A stretch of 8,822 nucleotides of DNA, taken from NCBI GenBank assembly GCA_028819955.1, contig JAPPKP010000252.1, forward strand, positions 1 to 8,822. The letters are read 5' to 3'. Below, one piece after another: positions 1-7,049 of this stretch. The translations under genes were made by a program, and so were the position numbers. The notes beneath the pieces are model-generated. The model saw only the letters and a program-made list of their open reading frames with translations, ran no database searches and had not been told where the DNA came from. How positions within the stretch are numbered: the first letter of the stretch is position 1; each line of letters begins with the position of its first letter. Source of the DNA: Rhodospirillaceae bacterium (GTDB taxonomy: Bacteria; Pseudomonadota; Alphaproteobacteria; UBA828).

Positions 1-80
1 TTCCTCTCGCGGGGCCGCTGCTCCTGATGGCGCTGCTCGCCTTCATGATCTGGCCCGCCGACCCCATGCAGCGGCGCTGA
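1..80 (+). CDS. C-terminal end of an unidentified, probably membrane, protein (partial)
   Basis: The window opens inside a reading frame whose codons begin at base 3 and which stops at TGA 78-80. The 25 visible residues contain a strongly hydrophobic run (LLLMALLAFMIW) followed by a short polar tail ending QRR, as expected for a last transmembrane helix with a cytoplasmic tail. The stop lies 3 bases before the GTG proposed for the next gene, which suggests an operon with that small membrane protein. Too little is present to name a family. The frame is inferred from the hydrophobic content and the tight spacing only, so a chance open frame is possible. Confidence 0.4.
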   Translation, partial: PLAGPLLLMALLAFMIWPADPMQRR

Positions 81-83
81 ACC

Positions 84-453
84 GTGGTCGGCGTCCTCCA
101 GTACCTCGCCGTCACGGTCATTATGCTCTGGATGTTCTGGCGCATCTTCAACAAGGCCGGGCGCAATCCCTGGTGGGCGTATCTCATGCTGCTCCCGATT
201 CTCGGCCTCTTCATACCGCCGGTCTCGGTCGGGCTGGGCCTCCTGATCGGCTTGCCGGTGATCATGCTCTGGGTCTTCGCCTTCGTGCCATGGCCGGCGA
301 TCGACACCAAGCACGAGCTTGCCGACGGGCCGGGCTACGATCCGCCCGCGCCCGAGCGCTTCAGAGGCCGCTTCAGACGATTCACGCAGCCGAGCGAGAC
401 GGGGCGCCGGAGGAGCCGCGGCATCACCCGCCGGCCCAAGAGGAGGAACGACG

Positions 454-461
<8 letters not shown>
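84..461 (+). CDS. Small hypothetical membrane protein with basic C-terminal tail
   Basis: This encodes 125 residues that I do not recognise beyond general membrane-protein character. Residues about 2-19 form one hydrophobic helix. After the loop [10 protein letters not shown] come one long or two short helices (about 31-45 and 48-70). The rest, from about residue 72, is soluble, proline-rich (DPPAPER) and then very basic (many Arg/Lys to residue 121). The first part resembles small inner-membrane proteins with a 'KAGRxxWWA' loop, but that is a loose likeness and gives no function. GTG 84 is chosen as start because it follows the upstream stop by 3 bases; ATG 123 is the alternative and would remove most of the first helix. 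No clear Shine-Dalgarno precedes either. The 3' end overlaps argG by 8 bases, so the two genes are probably cotranscribed and perhaps translationally coupled. The argG ribosome-binding site lies inside this coding sequence. Confidence 0.7.
441..446 (+). promoter_or_regulatory. Ribosome-binding site of argG
   Basis: A perfect AGGAGG lies 7 bases before ATG 454. It fixes the argG start at 454, although the same frame is open for a further 135 bases upstream. The site sits inside the last codons of the preceding membrane-protein gene. Confidence 0.85.
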
Positions 462-1665
<1,204 letters not shown>

Positions 1666-1704
1666 CTCACATCCCGCCCACCGCGGCGAGCGTAGACGAC
1701 GGCC

Positions 1705-2586
1705 TCACTCCGGCTCTTCGATCCCGTGCCTCCGGCAGGCGGCGGTGAGCGTGTTTTTTAGCAGGCACGCGATGGTCATGGGGCCGACGCCGCCGGGCAC
1801 AGGCGTGATCCAGCCCGCGTTCTCCGCCGCCTCCTCGAAGCAGACGTCGCCCACCAGCCTGGTCTTCTCGCCTGCAGGCACGCGGTTGATGCCGACGTCG
1901 ATGACTGCCGCACCGGGCTTCACCCAGTCGCCCCGGATCATCTCGGCCCGTCCCACGGCGGCGATGAGGACATCGGCGCGCCGGCACTCGCCGGGCAGGT
2001 CCTGGGTACGCGAATGGCCGACGGTCACGGTGCAGTGCTCGCGCAGCAGCAGCGACGCCATCGGCTTGCCGACGATGTTGGAGCGGCCGACGATCATCGC
2101 GCGCTTGCCCTTCAGCTCGCCCACGAAGTGGCGCAGCATCAAGAGGCAGCCTAGGGGTGTGCACGGCACCAGGCTGTCCTGCCCCGTGGTGAGCCGTCCC
2201 ACGTTGACGGTGTGGAAGCCGTCAACGTCCTTGTTCGGGTCGATGGCGTTGATGATCGCGTTGGAGTCCACCTGATCCGGCAGCGGGAGCTGCACCAGGA
2301 TTCCGTGCACGGCGTCGTCGGCGTTCAGCCTCTCGACCGTCTCCAGCACCTCCTGATGGCTCGCGGTCGCCGGCAGCCGGTACTCCTGCGAATCCATGTC
2401 GGCGGCGACGGTCGCCTTGCCCTTGTTGCGGACGTAGACGTGGCTCGCCGGGTCGTCCCCCACCAGCACTACCGAGAGGCCCGGCACGAGGCCGTGGCTC
2501 TCCTTCAACAGCGCCGCCTTGCGCCCGACCTCGGCCCGAATGTCGGCCGCGAATGCCTTGCCGTCGATGATGACTGCGTCGCTCAT
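1705..2586 (-). CDS. folD: Bifunctional methylenetetrahydrofolate dehydrogenase / methenyltetrahydrofolate cyclohydrolase
   Basis: FolD interconverts 5,10-methylene-, 5,10-methenyl- and 10-formyl-tetrahydrofolate with NADP(H), supplying one-carbon units for purine and formyl-Met synthesis. The 293-residue product has the family length. Visible hallmarks are the catalytic segment YVRNKGKA at 51-58 (Tyr51 and Lys55), [10 protein letters not shown] at 94-103, and KDVDGFH at 119-125. The Rossmann nucleotide-binding motif GRSNIVGKP is at 167-175, HSRT at 191-194, and PGGVGPMT at 264-271. The start ATG (bases 2586-2584) has GAGGAA a few bases upstream on the minus strand, which supports it. It follows yggT on the same strand after a 70-base gap that holds a stable stem-loop, and it converges with argG. 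Nothing is missing or truncated. Confidence 0.98.
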   Translation of the reverse strand: MSDAVIIDGKAFAADIRAEVGRKAALLKESHGLVPGLSVVLVGDDPASHVYVRNKGKATVAADMDSQEYRLPATASHQEVLETVERLNADDAVHGILVQLPLPDQVDSNAIINAIDPNKDVDGFHTVNVGRLTTGQDSLVPCTPLGCLLMLRHFVGELKGKRAMIVGRSNIVGKPMASLLLREHCTVTVGHSRTQDLPGECRRADVLIAAVGRAEMIRGDWVKPGAAVIDVGINRVPAGEKTRLVGDVCFEEAAENAGWITPVPGGVGPMTIACLLKNTLTAACRRHGIEEPE

Positions 2587-2621
2587 GGGCGTTCCTCGTA
2601 TGGGCCTCGGTGCTATCCGAT

Positions 2622-2645
2622 CCGGCAGGCGCTGGGGCGCGCCGG
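2622..2645 (-). terminator. Strong intercistronic stem-loop between yggT and folD
   Basis: Read on the minus strand, CCGGC+GCGC (5' arm) pairs with GCGC and, after a CT bulge, GCCGG, around a 4-base loop: nine base pairs, all G-C. It begins 11 bases after the yggT stop and ends 35 bases before the folD start. There is no following T-tract, so full termination is doubtful. Attenuation, mRNA processing or protection of the yggT transcript end are all possible. Confidence 0.45.
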
Positions 2646-2656
2646 TCTCGGGCGGC

Positions 2657-2938
2657 TCACTGGACGATGTTGTCCACGATGAGGTCGCGGACGAAGTAGA
2701 GGATCAGAATCAGGATGACCGGCGATATGTCGATGCCGCCGAGGTTGGGGATGATGCGCCGGATCGGGCGGAGCGCCGGCTCGGTAAGTCGGTGGAGGAA
2801 GCTCAGCAGCGTGAAGACGAAGCGGTTGCTGGTGTTGATGACGTTGAACGCCACCAGCCAGCTGAACACCGCCGACGCGATCAGCAGATAGATGTAGATC
2901 GAGAAGACGGCATGGATAAGTTCGGCCAACGCGTTCAT
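2657..2938 (-). CDS. yggT: YggT family integral membrane protein
   Basis: The 93-residue protein has the YggT family layout. A first transmembrane helix spans about residues 8-31. A connecting amphipathic segment with the family signature [20 protein letters not shown] covers 51-70, and a second helix covers about 71-87 with a short end [10 protein letters not shown]. YggT proteins are inner-membrane proteins of poorly defined role; some members have been linked to osmotic tolerance or to cell-division and membrane functions. The product is the usual length for single-repeat family members. The start ATG (2938-2936) is followed directly by the amphipathic N-terminus; only a weak GAG lies upstream as ribosome-binding site. 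It is the first gene of a probable yggT-folD transcript, with a possible -10 element about 52 bases upstream. In many alphaproteobacteria a small DUF167 gene stands between yggT and folD, and it is absent here. Confidence 0.93.
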   Translation of the reverse strand: MNALAELIHAVFSIYIYLLIASAVFSWLVAFNVINTSNRFVFTLLSFLHRLTEPALRPIRRIIPNLGGIDISPVILILILYFVRDLIVDNIVQ

Positions 2939-3068
2939 CGCCGGGCACGTCTCGGTGATTGCGGGGCGGGGGGCTGAATCCGGGGCCGGAGTATATCGCA
3001 GGGCCCGGTTGGCGCGAGTCCGTTATGCGCGCGTTCGGGAGACGGAAAGTTCCGCGCCAGCATTCACC
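2939..3068. other. 130-bp intergenic region upstream of yggT
   Basis: No gene is supported here. It separates the end of the aminotransferase gene from the yggT start, both on the minus strand. It contains a possible minus-strand -10 element (2990-2995) and a near-palindrome CGGAA-AG-TTCCG at 3043-3054, close behind the aminotransferase stop. The latter could be part of a weak terminator or a protein site; no T-tract follows it. Confidence 0.6.
2990..2995 (-). promoter_or_regulatory. Possible -10 element for yggT-folD
   Basis: TATACT on the minus strand matches the sigma-70 consensus TATAAT at five of six positions and stands out in a very GC-rich spacer. It lies 51 bases upstream of the yggT ATG, a sensible leader length. 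No good -35 hexamer is found 16-18 bases upstream, so the call is weak. Confidence 0.3.
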
Positions 3069-4232
3069 TCAGAGCGACCACGCGGCGCGGACCCGCTCAC
3101 GCAGTCCGGAGAGGCGCTCGCACGGTTCGTTGGCGAAGACGAAGCGCAGGTAGCGGTCGGCATGGTCCTCGCTGCCCCAGCCGGTCATCGGGGTGGCCGC
3201 AATCTTGCCTTTCTCGAACAGCCGCTGCGACGCTTCGGCCGGGTTCATGCCAAGTGCGACCGTGTCGATCAGGAGAGACCAGCCGCCGTCCGGGCGAACC
3301 ACGGGCAGGTCCGACAGCTCCGCAAGAATAATATCCCGCCGCGCCTGCCATTCGGTGACCGCCGCGGCGATGCCGTCGTCGTCCGCGGTGAGCGCCGCCG
3401 CGGCCCCGGGCATGCCGATGCCGACCTGGCAGACCACGTTGGTCAGGCTGACCAGTCCGATGTCCCGCATGATCTCTGCCGGCCCAACAATCCAGCCGAC
3501 GCGCCAGCCGATCATCCGGAATTCCTTGGAGACGCTGCCGACGGTTACGGTCCTCCCGGCGAGGCCTGGCACACGGGCCGGGTTCAGCAGCGGCGCCCCG
3601 TCAAACAGGATCCGCTCCATCGCCGCGTCGTGCAGGAGCCAGGAGCCGGTCTGCTGCACCACATCGGCGATTGCCTGCCATTCCTCGGCCGTGTGGACGA
3701 TGCCGCTCGGCATGGAGGGACTCATCGTAAGCACGACACTGGTCCTCGCGCTCGCGGCTTTGGCCAGCGCCTGCAAGTCGAGCCGCCAGCCGCCGTCGGC
3801 CACACTGAGCGGCACGAAGCGCGTGGCACCGCCGGCGAGGCGGATGCGATTGATGAGGCCGGCGTAAGCCGGATCGCTGATGATGACCTCGTCGCCGGGC
3901 TCCAGCATCGCAAGCAGGGCGTTGAGGATGCCCGAGAGCCCGCCCGCTGAGATCACACACTGCGCGCGCCAGTCGTAGGCGATGCCGGTATCGGCCTCGA
4001 GCCGCGCGACCACCGCTTGCCTGAGCGCGTCAGTCCCAAGGAAGGGCAGGTAGCTGTTGGCGTCGTCGCGCGACGCGGCCGCGCGGGTGGCGTCGATGGC
4101 GGCTTGCGGCGGCGGGATGTCGGTATCCAGGTTCTCCAGCCGGAGCATGTCCGGATCGCGCGCGGCGTCCGCCGCATCGCCCATGCGGTCGACCCCGATG
4201 CCGGGAATGTCGCGCAGTCTCGATACCGTCAT
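3069..4232 (-). CDS. Class I/II PLP-dependent aminotransferase, atypical active site
   Basis: This is a 387-residue fold-type I aminotransferase, expected to move an amino group between an amino acid and a 2-oxoacid in the cytoplasm; the substrate is not readable. Family landmarks are NSYLPFLGTDALR at 59-71, SAGGLSG at 95-101 in the phosphate-binding region, and DPAYAGL at 120-126 with Tyr123 in the ring-stacking position. The Schiff-base Lys236 sits in SVSKEFRMIGWRVGW, and the carboxylate-binding arginine is probably Arg363 in YLRFVFA. Two usual residues differ by eye alignment. The hinge motif NPxNPTG reads SPSMPSG (171-177), so the Asn that contacts PLP O3' is Met174. The DxxY motif reads DAAM (202-205), so the Tyr is Met205. 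The start ATG (4232-4230) has GGGGA upstream and avoids overlap with the preceding VOC gene, which ends 38 bases away. These two genes probably form an operon. A true aminotransferase of unknown specificity is most likely; a beta-eliminating or other PLP lyase is possible. Confidence 0.88.
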   Translation of the reverse strand: MTVSRLRDIPGIGVDRMGDAADAARDPDMLRLENLDTDIPPPQAAIDATRAAASRDDANSYLPFLGTDALRQAVVARLEADTGIAYDWRAQCVISAGGLSGILNALLAMLEPGDEVIISDPAYAGLINRIRLAGGATRFVPLSVADGGWRLDLQALAKAASARTSVVLTMSPSMPSGIVHTAEEWQAIADVVQQTGSWLLHDAAMERILFDGAPLLNPARVPGLAGRTVTVGSVSKEFRMIGWRVGWIVGPAEIMRDIGLVSLTNVVCQVGIGMPGAAAALTADDDGIAAAVTEWQARRDIILAELSDLPVVRPDGGWSLLIDTVALGMNPAEASQRLFEKGKIAATPMTGWGSEDHADRYLRFVFANEPCERLSGLRERVRAAWSL

Positions 4233-4270
4233 CGCCCGTCCCCGTTGCGCTGGATGCTCGCTGGGGCCGC

Positions 4271-4825
4271 TCAGTCCGCGTGCTTCGGGATGAAGTTGGA
4301 CCAGGCCATGACGTACGGGTGGGAGCTGACCTCGACGATATTGCCCCACGGATCCTCGCAGTAGCAGACCTTGTAGGGCTTGTCGGGCCAGAGCGGCCAC
4401 ACCTTGCTGCGCTGGCGCCCGCCGCTCTCGTCGATCCGCTTGACCAGGCCCTCGATGTCGGGATCGAGAATGCAGATGTGGAAGATGCTGGTTTTCCAGT
4501 AGGCAAAATGCTCCTCCTGCGGCGCGTTGGCGACGAACTGGAAGAGCTCGATGCCGACCCCGTCGGCGGTCGCCAGGTGGGCGATCTTCATGCCCTTGAA
4601 GTCGGCGCCGAAGATGTCGGCGACGATCTGGCCAAAGTAGCTGCCGTCCGCATAGCTCTCGACAGGCTCCATCAACACGTAGCAGCCGACGATGTCGCGG
4701 TACCAGGCGACGGCCGCATCGATATCGGGCACCGAAATGCCGACGTGATCGAGCGCCCGCGCCGGCGCTCCCGCCGGAGCCGTCTGGTGACCTTGCCCCT
4801 CTGTCGTGTCCCTGTCTTCGGCCAT
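4271..4825 (-). CDS. VOC superfamily (glyoxalase/dioxygenase-fold) metalloprotein
   Basis: The 184-residue protein has two beta-alpha-beta-beta-beta modules, at about residues 24-98 and 112-170, after a polar N-terminal extension of roughly 23 residues. Four metal-ligand candidates fall at the expected places: His27 (LDHVGI), Glu93 (GIELFQF), His116 (IFHICI) and Glu165 (GNIVEVSS). The His/Glu/His/Glu set is that of glyoxalase I-like and other VOC metalloenzymes, so the protein is probably catalytic rather than a binding-only member. The reaction cannot be read: lyase, isomerase, epimerase and dioxygenase members share this fold. The start ATG (4825-4823) is supported by AGGAG at 4837-4833 with 7-base spacing. 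It is the first gene of a probable operon with the aminotransferase downstream and is divergent from the aldolase-like gene. Confidence 0.88.
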   Translation of the reverse strand: MAEDRDTTEGQGHQTAPAGAPARALDHVGISVPDIDAAVAWYRDIVGCYVLMEPVESYADGSYFGQIVADIFGADFKGMKIAHLATADGVGIELFQFVANAPQEEHFAYWKTSIFHICILDPDIEGLVKRIDESGGRQRSKVWPLWPDKPYKVCYCEDPWGNIVEVSSHPYVMAWSNFIPKHAD

Positions 4826-4918
4826 ATCCGCTCTCCTTCGCGGGCGGACCCTATCGAGGCGTAACCACCGGCACAAGCGAGAGCCGCTTAGCATGTCCGC
4901 CGTGTTCCAGACCGCGAT

Positions 4919-4947
4919 TTGACCGCACGTGCGCCCTGATATTCGAT
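4919..4947 (+). promoter_or_regulatory. Possible sigma-70-type promoter for the aldolase-like gene
   Basis: TTGACC (4919-4924) matches the -35 consensus at five of six positions. Seventeen bases later stands TTCGAT (4942-4947), which matches the -10 consensus at only three of six. The weak -10 would suit an activated promoter. Both palindromic elements overlap this span. Confidence 0.3.
4924..4933. promoter_or_regulatory. 10-bp perfect palindrome CGCACGTGCG
   Basis: CGCACGTGCG reads the same on both strands and overlaps the end of the TTGACC hexamer. Its position in a divergent spacer fits a binding site for a dimeric regulator, but a 10-bp GC-rich palindrome can also arise by chance. Confidence 0.35.
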
Positions 4948-4964
4948 GGCCGGCGGTCATCGAA
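4942..4964. promoter_or_regulatory. Inverted repeat TTCGATG-N9-CATCGAA, candidate operator
   Basis: Two perfect 7-base arms (4942-4948 and 4958-4964) are separated by nine bases, placing the arm centres 16 bp apart, about one and a half helical turns. The left arm coincides with the possible -10 element and the right arm ends 5 bases before the Shine-Dalgarno. The position suits repression by a dimeric protein. It could instead form a 7-bp hairpin in the mRNA leader. Confidence 0.45.
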
Positions 4965-4968
4965 GAAC

Positions 4969-4973
4969 GAGGA
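4969..4973 (+). promoter_or_regulatory. Ribosome-binding site of the aldolase-like gene
   Basis: GAGGA lies 6 bases before ATG 4980. It favours that start over the in-frame GTG at 4929, which has no such site and falls inside the palindrome. Confidence 0.7.
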
Positions 4974-4979
4974 ACAGAC

Positions 4980-6125
4980 ATGGGACCTATCGGAAAGCTC
5001 GGCCCCAACGAACCGCTCATCGGCCAGCAGGGCTCGCGCACGGCGCTGTCGACGCCGGCGCTGGTGCTCGACCTCGACCGGCTGGAGCGCAACATCTCCT
5101 ATCTTGCCGACTATTTGGGAAGGGCCGGGCACGGGGTCCGGCCCGTTGCCAAGATCCATAAGTCGGTCGAGGTAGCGAAGCGCCAGATCGAGGCCGGCGC
5201 GCTCGGCCAGTGCTGCGCGACGCTAGCCGAGGCCGAGATCATGGCCGATGCCGGGATTCCGGGCGTGCTGCTCTTCTCCCAGGTCGTGACCGAGCCCAAG
5301 ATCGCCCGCCTCGCCGCACTTAACGCCCGCGCGGACGGGCTGCTGGTCGCCGTTGACGATGCGGCCGTGGTGGACCGGCTCGGCGCCGCCGCGCTCGCTG
5401 CCGGCAAGCCGCTCCGCATGCTGGTGGACTTCGAGGTGGGCGGCCGGCGCACCGGCCTCGTCGCGGTGGACGATGCGCTCGCGCTCGCACGCCACATCGC
5501 GGAGACCGAGGGCGCAGTCTATGCCGGCGTCCAGGGCTACAACGGCTCGTTCCAGCGCGAGCCCGACCTCGACGCCCGCCGCGCCGAGCAGGAGCGCTGC
5601 ACGGCGCCGCTCGCGGAGCTTTGCTCGCGCCTCGGCGCGGACGGCTTGGCACCGGAAATCATCTCGGGCGGCGGCACCGGCACCTACGCCATCGACGCGG
5701 CCGCCGGCCTCTTCACCGAATGCCAGGCGGGCAGCTACATCTTTATGGACGTGAACTACGCCGATACCCCCTTCGAACCCGACAACCCACATCCCTTCGA
5801 GACCTCGCTCTTCGTCCGCACCACGGTGATCAGCTCGCGGGACGAGTTCGCGGTCACCGACGCCGGGATCAAGGAGCTTCAGCGCGAGGAGTTCCCGCCG
5901 CGCGTGGCTACGGGTGCCGATCCCGACTCCCTCTACGAGCTGGTCGGCGACGACATGGGCCGCATCTCCGTGCCGGAGGGCGCGCGCCTGCCGCAGGTGG
6001 GCGATGCCCTGGAATGCATCGTCCCGCACTGCTACCAGACGCTCCTGCTCTACGACGTCTATCACTGCGTGCGCGGCGACACGCTGGTGGACATTTGGCC
6101 GATCGAGGCCCGCTCTCAGTGGTAA
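4980..6125 (+). CDS. D-threonine aldolase / D-serine dehydratase (DSD1)-like PLP enzyme
   Basis: This 381-residue protein is a fold-type III PLP enzyme. It has an N-terminal alanine racemase-like barrel (about 25-255) and the C-terminal D-Ser dehydratase/D-Thr aldolase-like domain (about 275-375). Characterised relatives cleave D-threonine or other D-3-hydroxy amino acids to glycine and an aldehyde, dehydrate D-serine, or cleave 3-hydroxyaspartate. The PLP lysine is probably Lys58 in RPVAKIHK (54-61), equivalent to the family's RPHxKTHK; the His is Val here. The phosphate-binding glycine-rich loop is SGGGTGTY at 229-236. The C-terminal metal motif, HCD or HxC in characterised members, reads PHCYQT (349-354): His350 and Cys351 are kept, but the third position is Tyr352. 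Metal dependence and reaction may therefore differ. The start is ATG 4980 because of GAGGA 6 bases upstream. It is divergent from the VOC-aminotransferase pair, and the beta-barrel gene follows 65 bases later. Confidence 0.85.
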   Translation: MGPIGKLGPNEPLIGQQGSRTALSTPALVLDLDRLERNISYLADYLGRAGHGVRPVAKIHKSVEVAKRQIEAGALGQCCATLAEAEIMADAGIPGVLLFSQVVTEPKIARLAALNARADGLLVAVDDAAVVDRLGAAALAAGKPLRMLVDFEVGGRRTGLVAVDDALALARHIAETEGAVYAGVQGYNGSFQREPDLDARRAEQERCTAPLAELCSRLGADGLAPEIISGGGTGTYAIDAAAGLFTECQAGSYIFMDVNYADTPFEPDNPHPFETSLFVRTTVISSRDEFAVTDAGIKELQREEFPPRVATGADPDSLYELVGDDMGRISVPEGARLPQVGDALECIVPHCYQTLLLYDVYHCVRGDTLVDIWPIEARSQW

Positions 6126-6190
6126 GAATGAACCCGACAAGCATGTAGACTCCCGACTCCGACGAATCGCAATCGAGGAGAGCGAGGACC

Positions 6191-6961
6191 ATGCGATACT
6201 GCATCGCTGGCATTGTGGCTGCGCTCGCGGCGGCGCTGAGCACGGGAGCCATGGCGGCCGAGGGGTGCTACCTGCGGGTCGGAATAGGCTTCGACCTGCC
6301 GACGGAGACCGAGTTCCGCGACGTGAACTGCGAGGTCGAGCAGCCACTGTACGGCTGCGGCACTGGCGGCGACGAGGCGCCGTTGCGCTCGGTGGGCGAT
6401 TTCAGCACGGCGAGCGGCTTCGAGGTTGGTATCGGCGGCCCTGTCGCGCCGGCCGTGAGGATGGAGGCCATCGTCGAGTACCGCCCGCGTTACGCCTTCT
6501 CGGGCCACGCCAACTACTTGGCGCCGGATCGGCAGCAGTCCGTGTCGGTTGACGCCTCGGCACTGTCCGGGATGGTTACCGCTTACGCGGACCTCCCGGC
6601 ACTGGGCCTGCCGAAGCTCGGCCCTTTCGAACCCTTCGTGGGAGCCGGGGTCGGCGTCGCTCTGGTCCGGGCGGGTGAAACGCAGATGATGTTCCCGAGA
6701 ACGACCACACACGTTCCGGGCGGACACCGGACCGGACTTGCCTGGATGCTGACGGCAGGCGTCGCGACGGCTCTCGGCGAGAGCACGACGTTGGAAATCG
6801 CGTGGCGATACAGCGATCTCGGCATGGTCGAAACCGCCACGGGCGACGGTCGGGTGGTGTGGAACGACGGGAGCAGGGATCCGCTCATGCTCGATCAGGG
6901 CGCGAGCGAAGCACATTTGAGAAACCATGGATTCCGCCTCTCTCTGCGCCAATTATTCTAA
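6191..6961 (+). CDS. Outer-membrane beta-barrel protein
   Basis: The 256-residue product begins with a Sec signal peptide: Arg2, a hydrophobic core from about residue 5, and a likely cut after AMA at residue 22. The mature part has alternating amphipathic strands and glycine-rich turns typical of small 8-stranded barrels, for example FEVGIGG, PFEPFVGAGVGVALV (145-159), GLAWMLTAGVATAL and TLEIAWRYSDLG. It ends FRLSLRQLF, with the terminal phenylalanine that serves as the BAM recognition signal. It is probably an outer-membrane protein of the OmpA-like/porin-family barrel type; no peptidoglycan-binding domain follows. Three cysteines remain after processing (26, 47, 56), a little unusual for a barrel and possibly allowing one disulfide. 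AGGAG at 6176-6180, 10 bases before ATG, and GAGGA at 6184-6188 precede the start. Its role here is unknown; an uptake link with the adjacent transporter is only positional. Confidence 0.82.
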   Translation: MRYCIAGIVAALAAALSTGAMAAEGCYLRVGIGFDLPTETEFRDVNCEVEQPLYGCGTGGDEAPLRSVGDFSTASGFEVGIGGPVAPAVRMEAIVEYRPRYAFSGHANYLAPDRQQSVSVDASALSGMVTAYADLPALGLPKLGPFEPFVGAGVGVALVRAGETQMMFPRTTTHVPGGHRTGLAWMLTAGVATALGESTTLEIAWRYSDLGMVETATGDGRVVWNDGSRDPLMLDQGASEAHLRNHGFRLSLRQLF

Positions 6962-6970
6962 TAGAGAATA
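6954..6970. repeat. AT-rich inverted repeat over the end of the beta-barrel gene
   Basis: TATTCT (6954-6959) and AGAATA (6965-6970) are perfect 6-base arms around a 5-base loop and span the stop codon. The stem is A/T-rich and weak, so it is unlikely to terminate alone. It may be chance or a protein site. Confidence 0.3.
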
Positions 6971-6994
6971 GCGGCAAACGGTGGACCGCGCCGC
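6971..6994 (+). terminator. GC-rich stem-loop after the beta-barrel gene
   Basis: GCGGC (6971-6975) pairs with GCCGC (6990-6994), and inside it CGGT 6979-6982 can partly pair with ACCG 6985-6988. It lies 9 bases beyond the stop of the beta-barrel gene and upstream of the binding-protein promoter element. No T-tract follows, so it is at best a weak or factor-assisted terminator. Confidence 0.3.
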
Positions 6995-7010
6995 CGATCT
7001 CCTCCACAGT

Positions 7011-7019
7011 TGGTAAAAT
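7011..7019 (+). promoter_or_regulatory. Possible extended -10 promoter for the binding-protein gene
   Basis: TGGTAAAAT has the extended -10 form TGn followed by TAAAAT, five of six matches to TATAAT, in an AT-rich island of an otherwise GC-rich region. Predicted transcription would start near 7026, giving a leader of about 24 bases that retains the GGAG ribosome-binding site at 7040-7043. No -35 is evident, which extended -10 promoters tolerate. An alternative pair, TTGGTA 7010-7015 and TCTATT 7033-7038 (17-base spacing), would start transcription too close to the ATG. Confidence 0.45.
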
Positions 7020-7023
7020 TTAC
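7013..7023. promoter_or_regulatory. Inverted repeat GTAAA-A-TTTAC over the -10 element
   Basis: Perfect 5-base arms around one central base cover the proposed TAAAAT. A regulator bound here would block RNA polymerase. It is short and may be chance. Confidence 0.3.
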
Positions 7024-7049
7024 GCAAATCACTCTATTCGGAGAGCGTC

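Larger units (their letters stand above)
4826..4979. promoter_or_regulatory. Divergent intergenic control region
   Basis: This 154-bp spacer separates the start codons of the VOC gene (minus strand) and the aldolase-like gene (plus strand) and must hold promoters for both. It contains a plus-strand -35-like hexamer, a 10-bp perfect palindrome and a 7-bp inverted repeat with 9-base spacing, all in its right half, plus Shine-Dalgarno sequences at both ends. On the minus strand only weak hexamers are visible (TTGTGC, 17 bases, TAGGGT). No regulator gene lies next to it. Confidence 0.6.

Noticed and set aside
319..453. In-frame upstream extension of argG by 45 residues
   Set aside because: It overlaps the preceding membrane-protein gene and does not resemble argininosuccinate synthase. 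ATG 454 has a perfect Shine-Dalgarno and gives the family's normal length.
3043..3054. CGGAA-AG-TTCCG as a terminator of the aminotransferase gene
   Set aside because: A two-base loop is too tight for a full hairpin and no T-tract follows. It is noted only as a near-palindrome.
2955..3950. Plus-strand open frame (331 codons) opposite the aminotransferase
   Set aside because: It is a GC-driven antisense shadow, while the opposite strand encodes clear aminotransferase motifs.
4233..4400. Upstream extension of the aminotransferase (56 residues)
   Set aside because: It lies over the VOC coding sequence in another frame and lacks family sequence. The start at 4232 fits the aminotransferase N-terminus and the 38-base gap.
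4826..5095. Upstream extension of the VOC protein (90 residues)
   Set aside because: It would run through the divergent control region and into the aldolase-like gene. The start at 4825 has AGGAG at correct spacing.
4980..6125. Assignment as the aldolase (BhcC) of the beta-hydroxyaspartate cycle
   Set aside because: The fold is shared, but the neighbouring dehydratase and iminosuccinate reductase genes are absent and the metal motif differs. The sequence does not justify that name.
5223..6347. Long minus-strand open frame opposite the aldolase-like and beta-barrel genes
   Set aside because: It is a shadow of a well-supported PLP enzyme gene, with no recognisable domain, and it crosses the boundary into the next gene.
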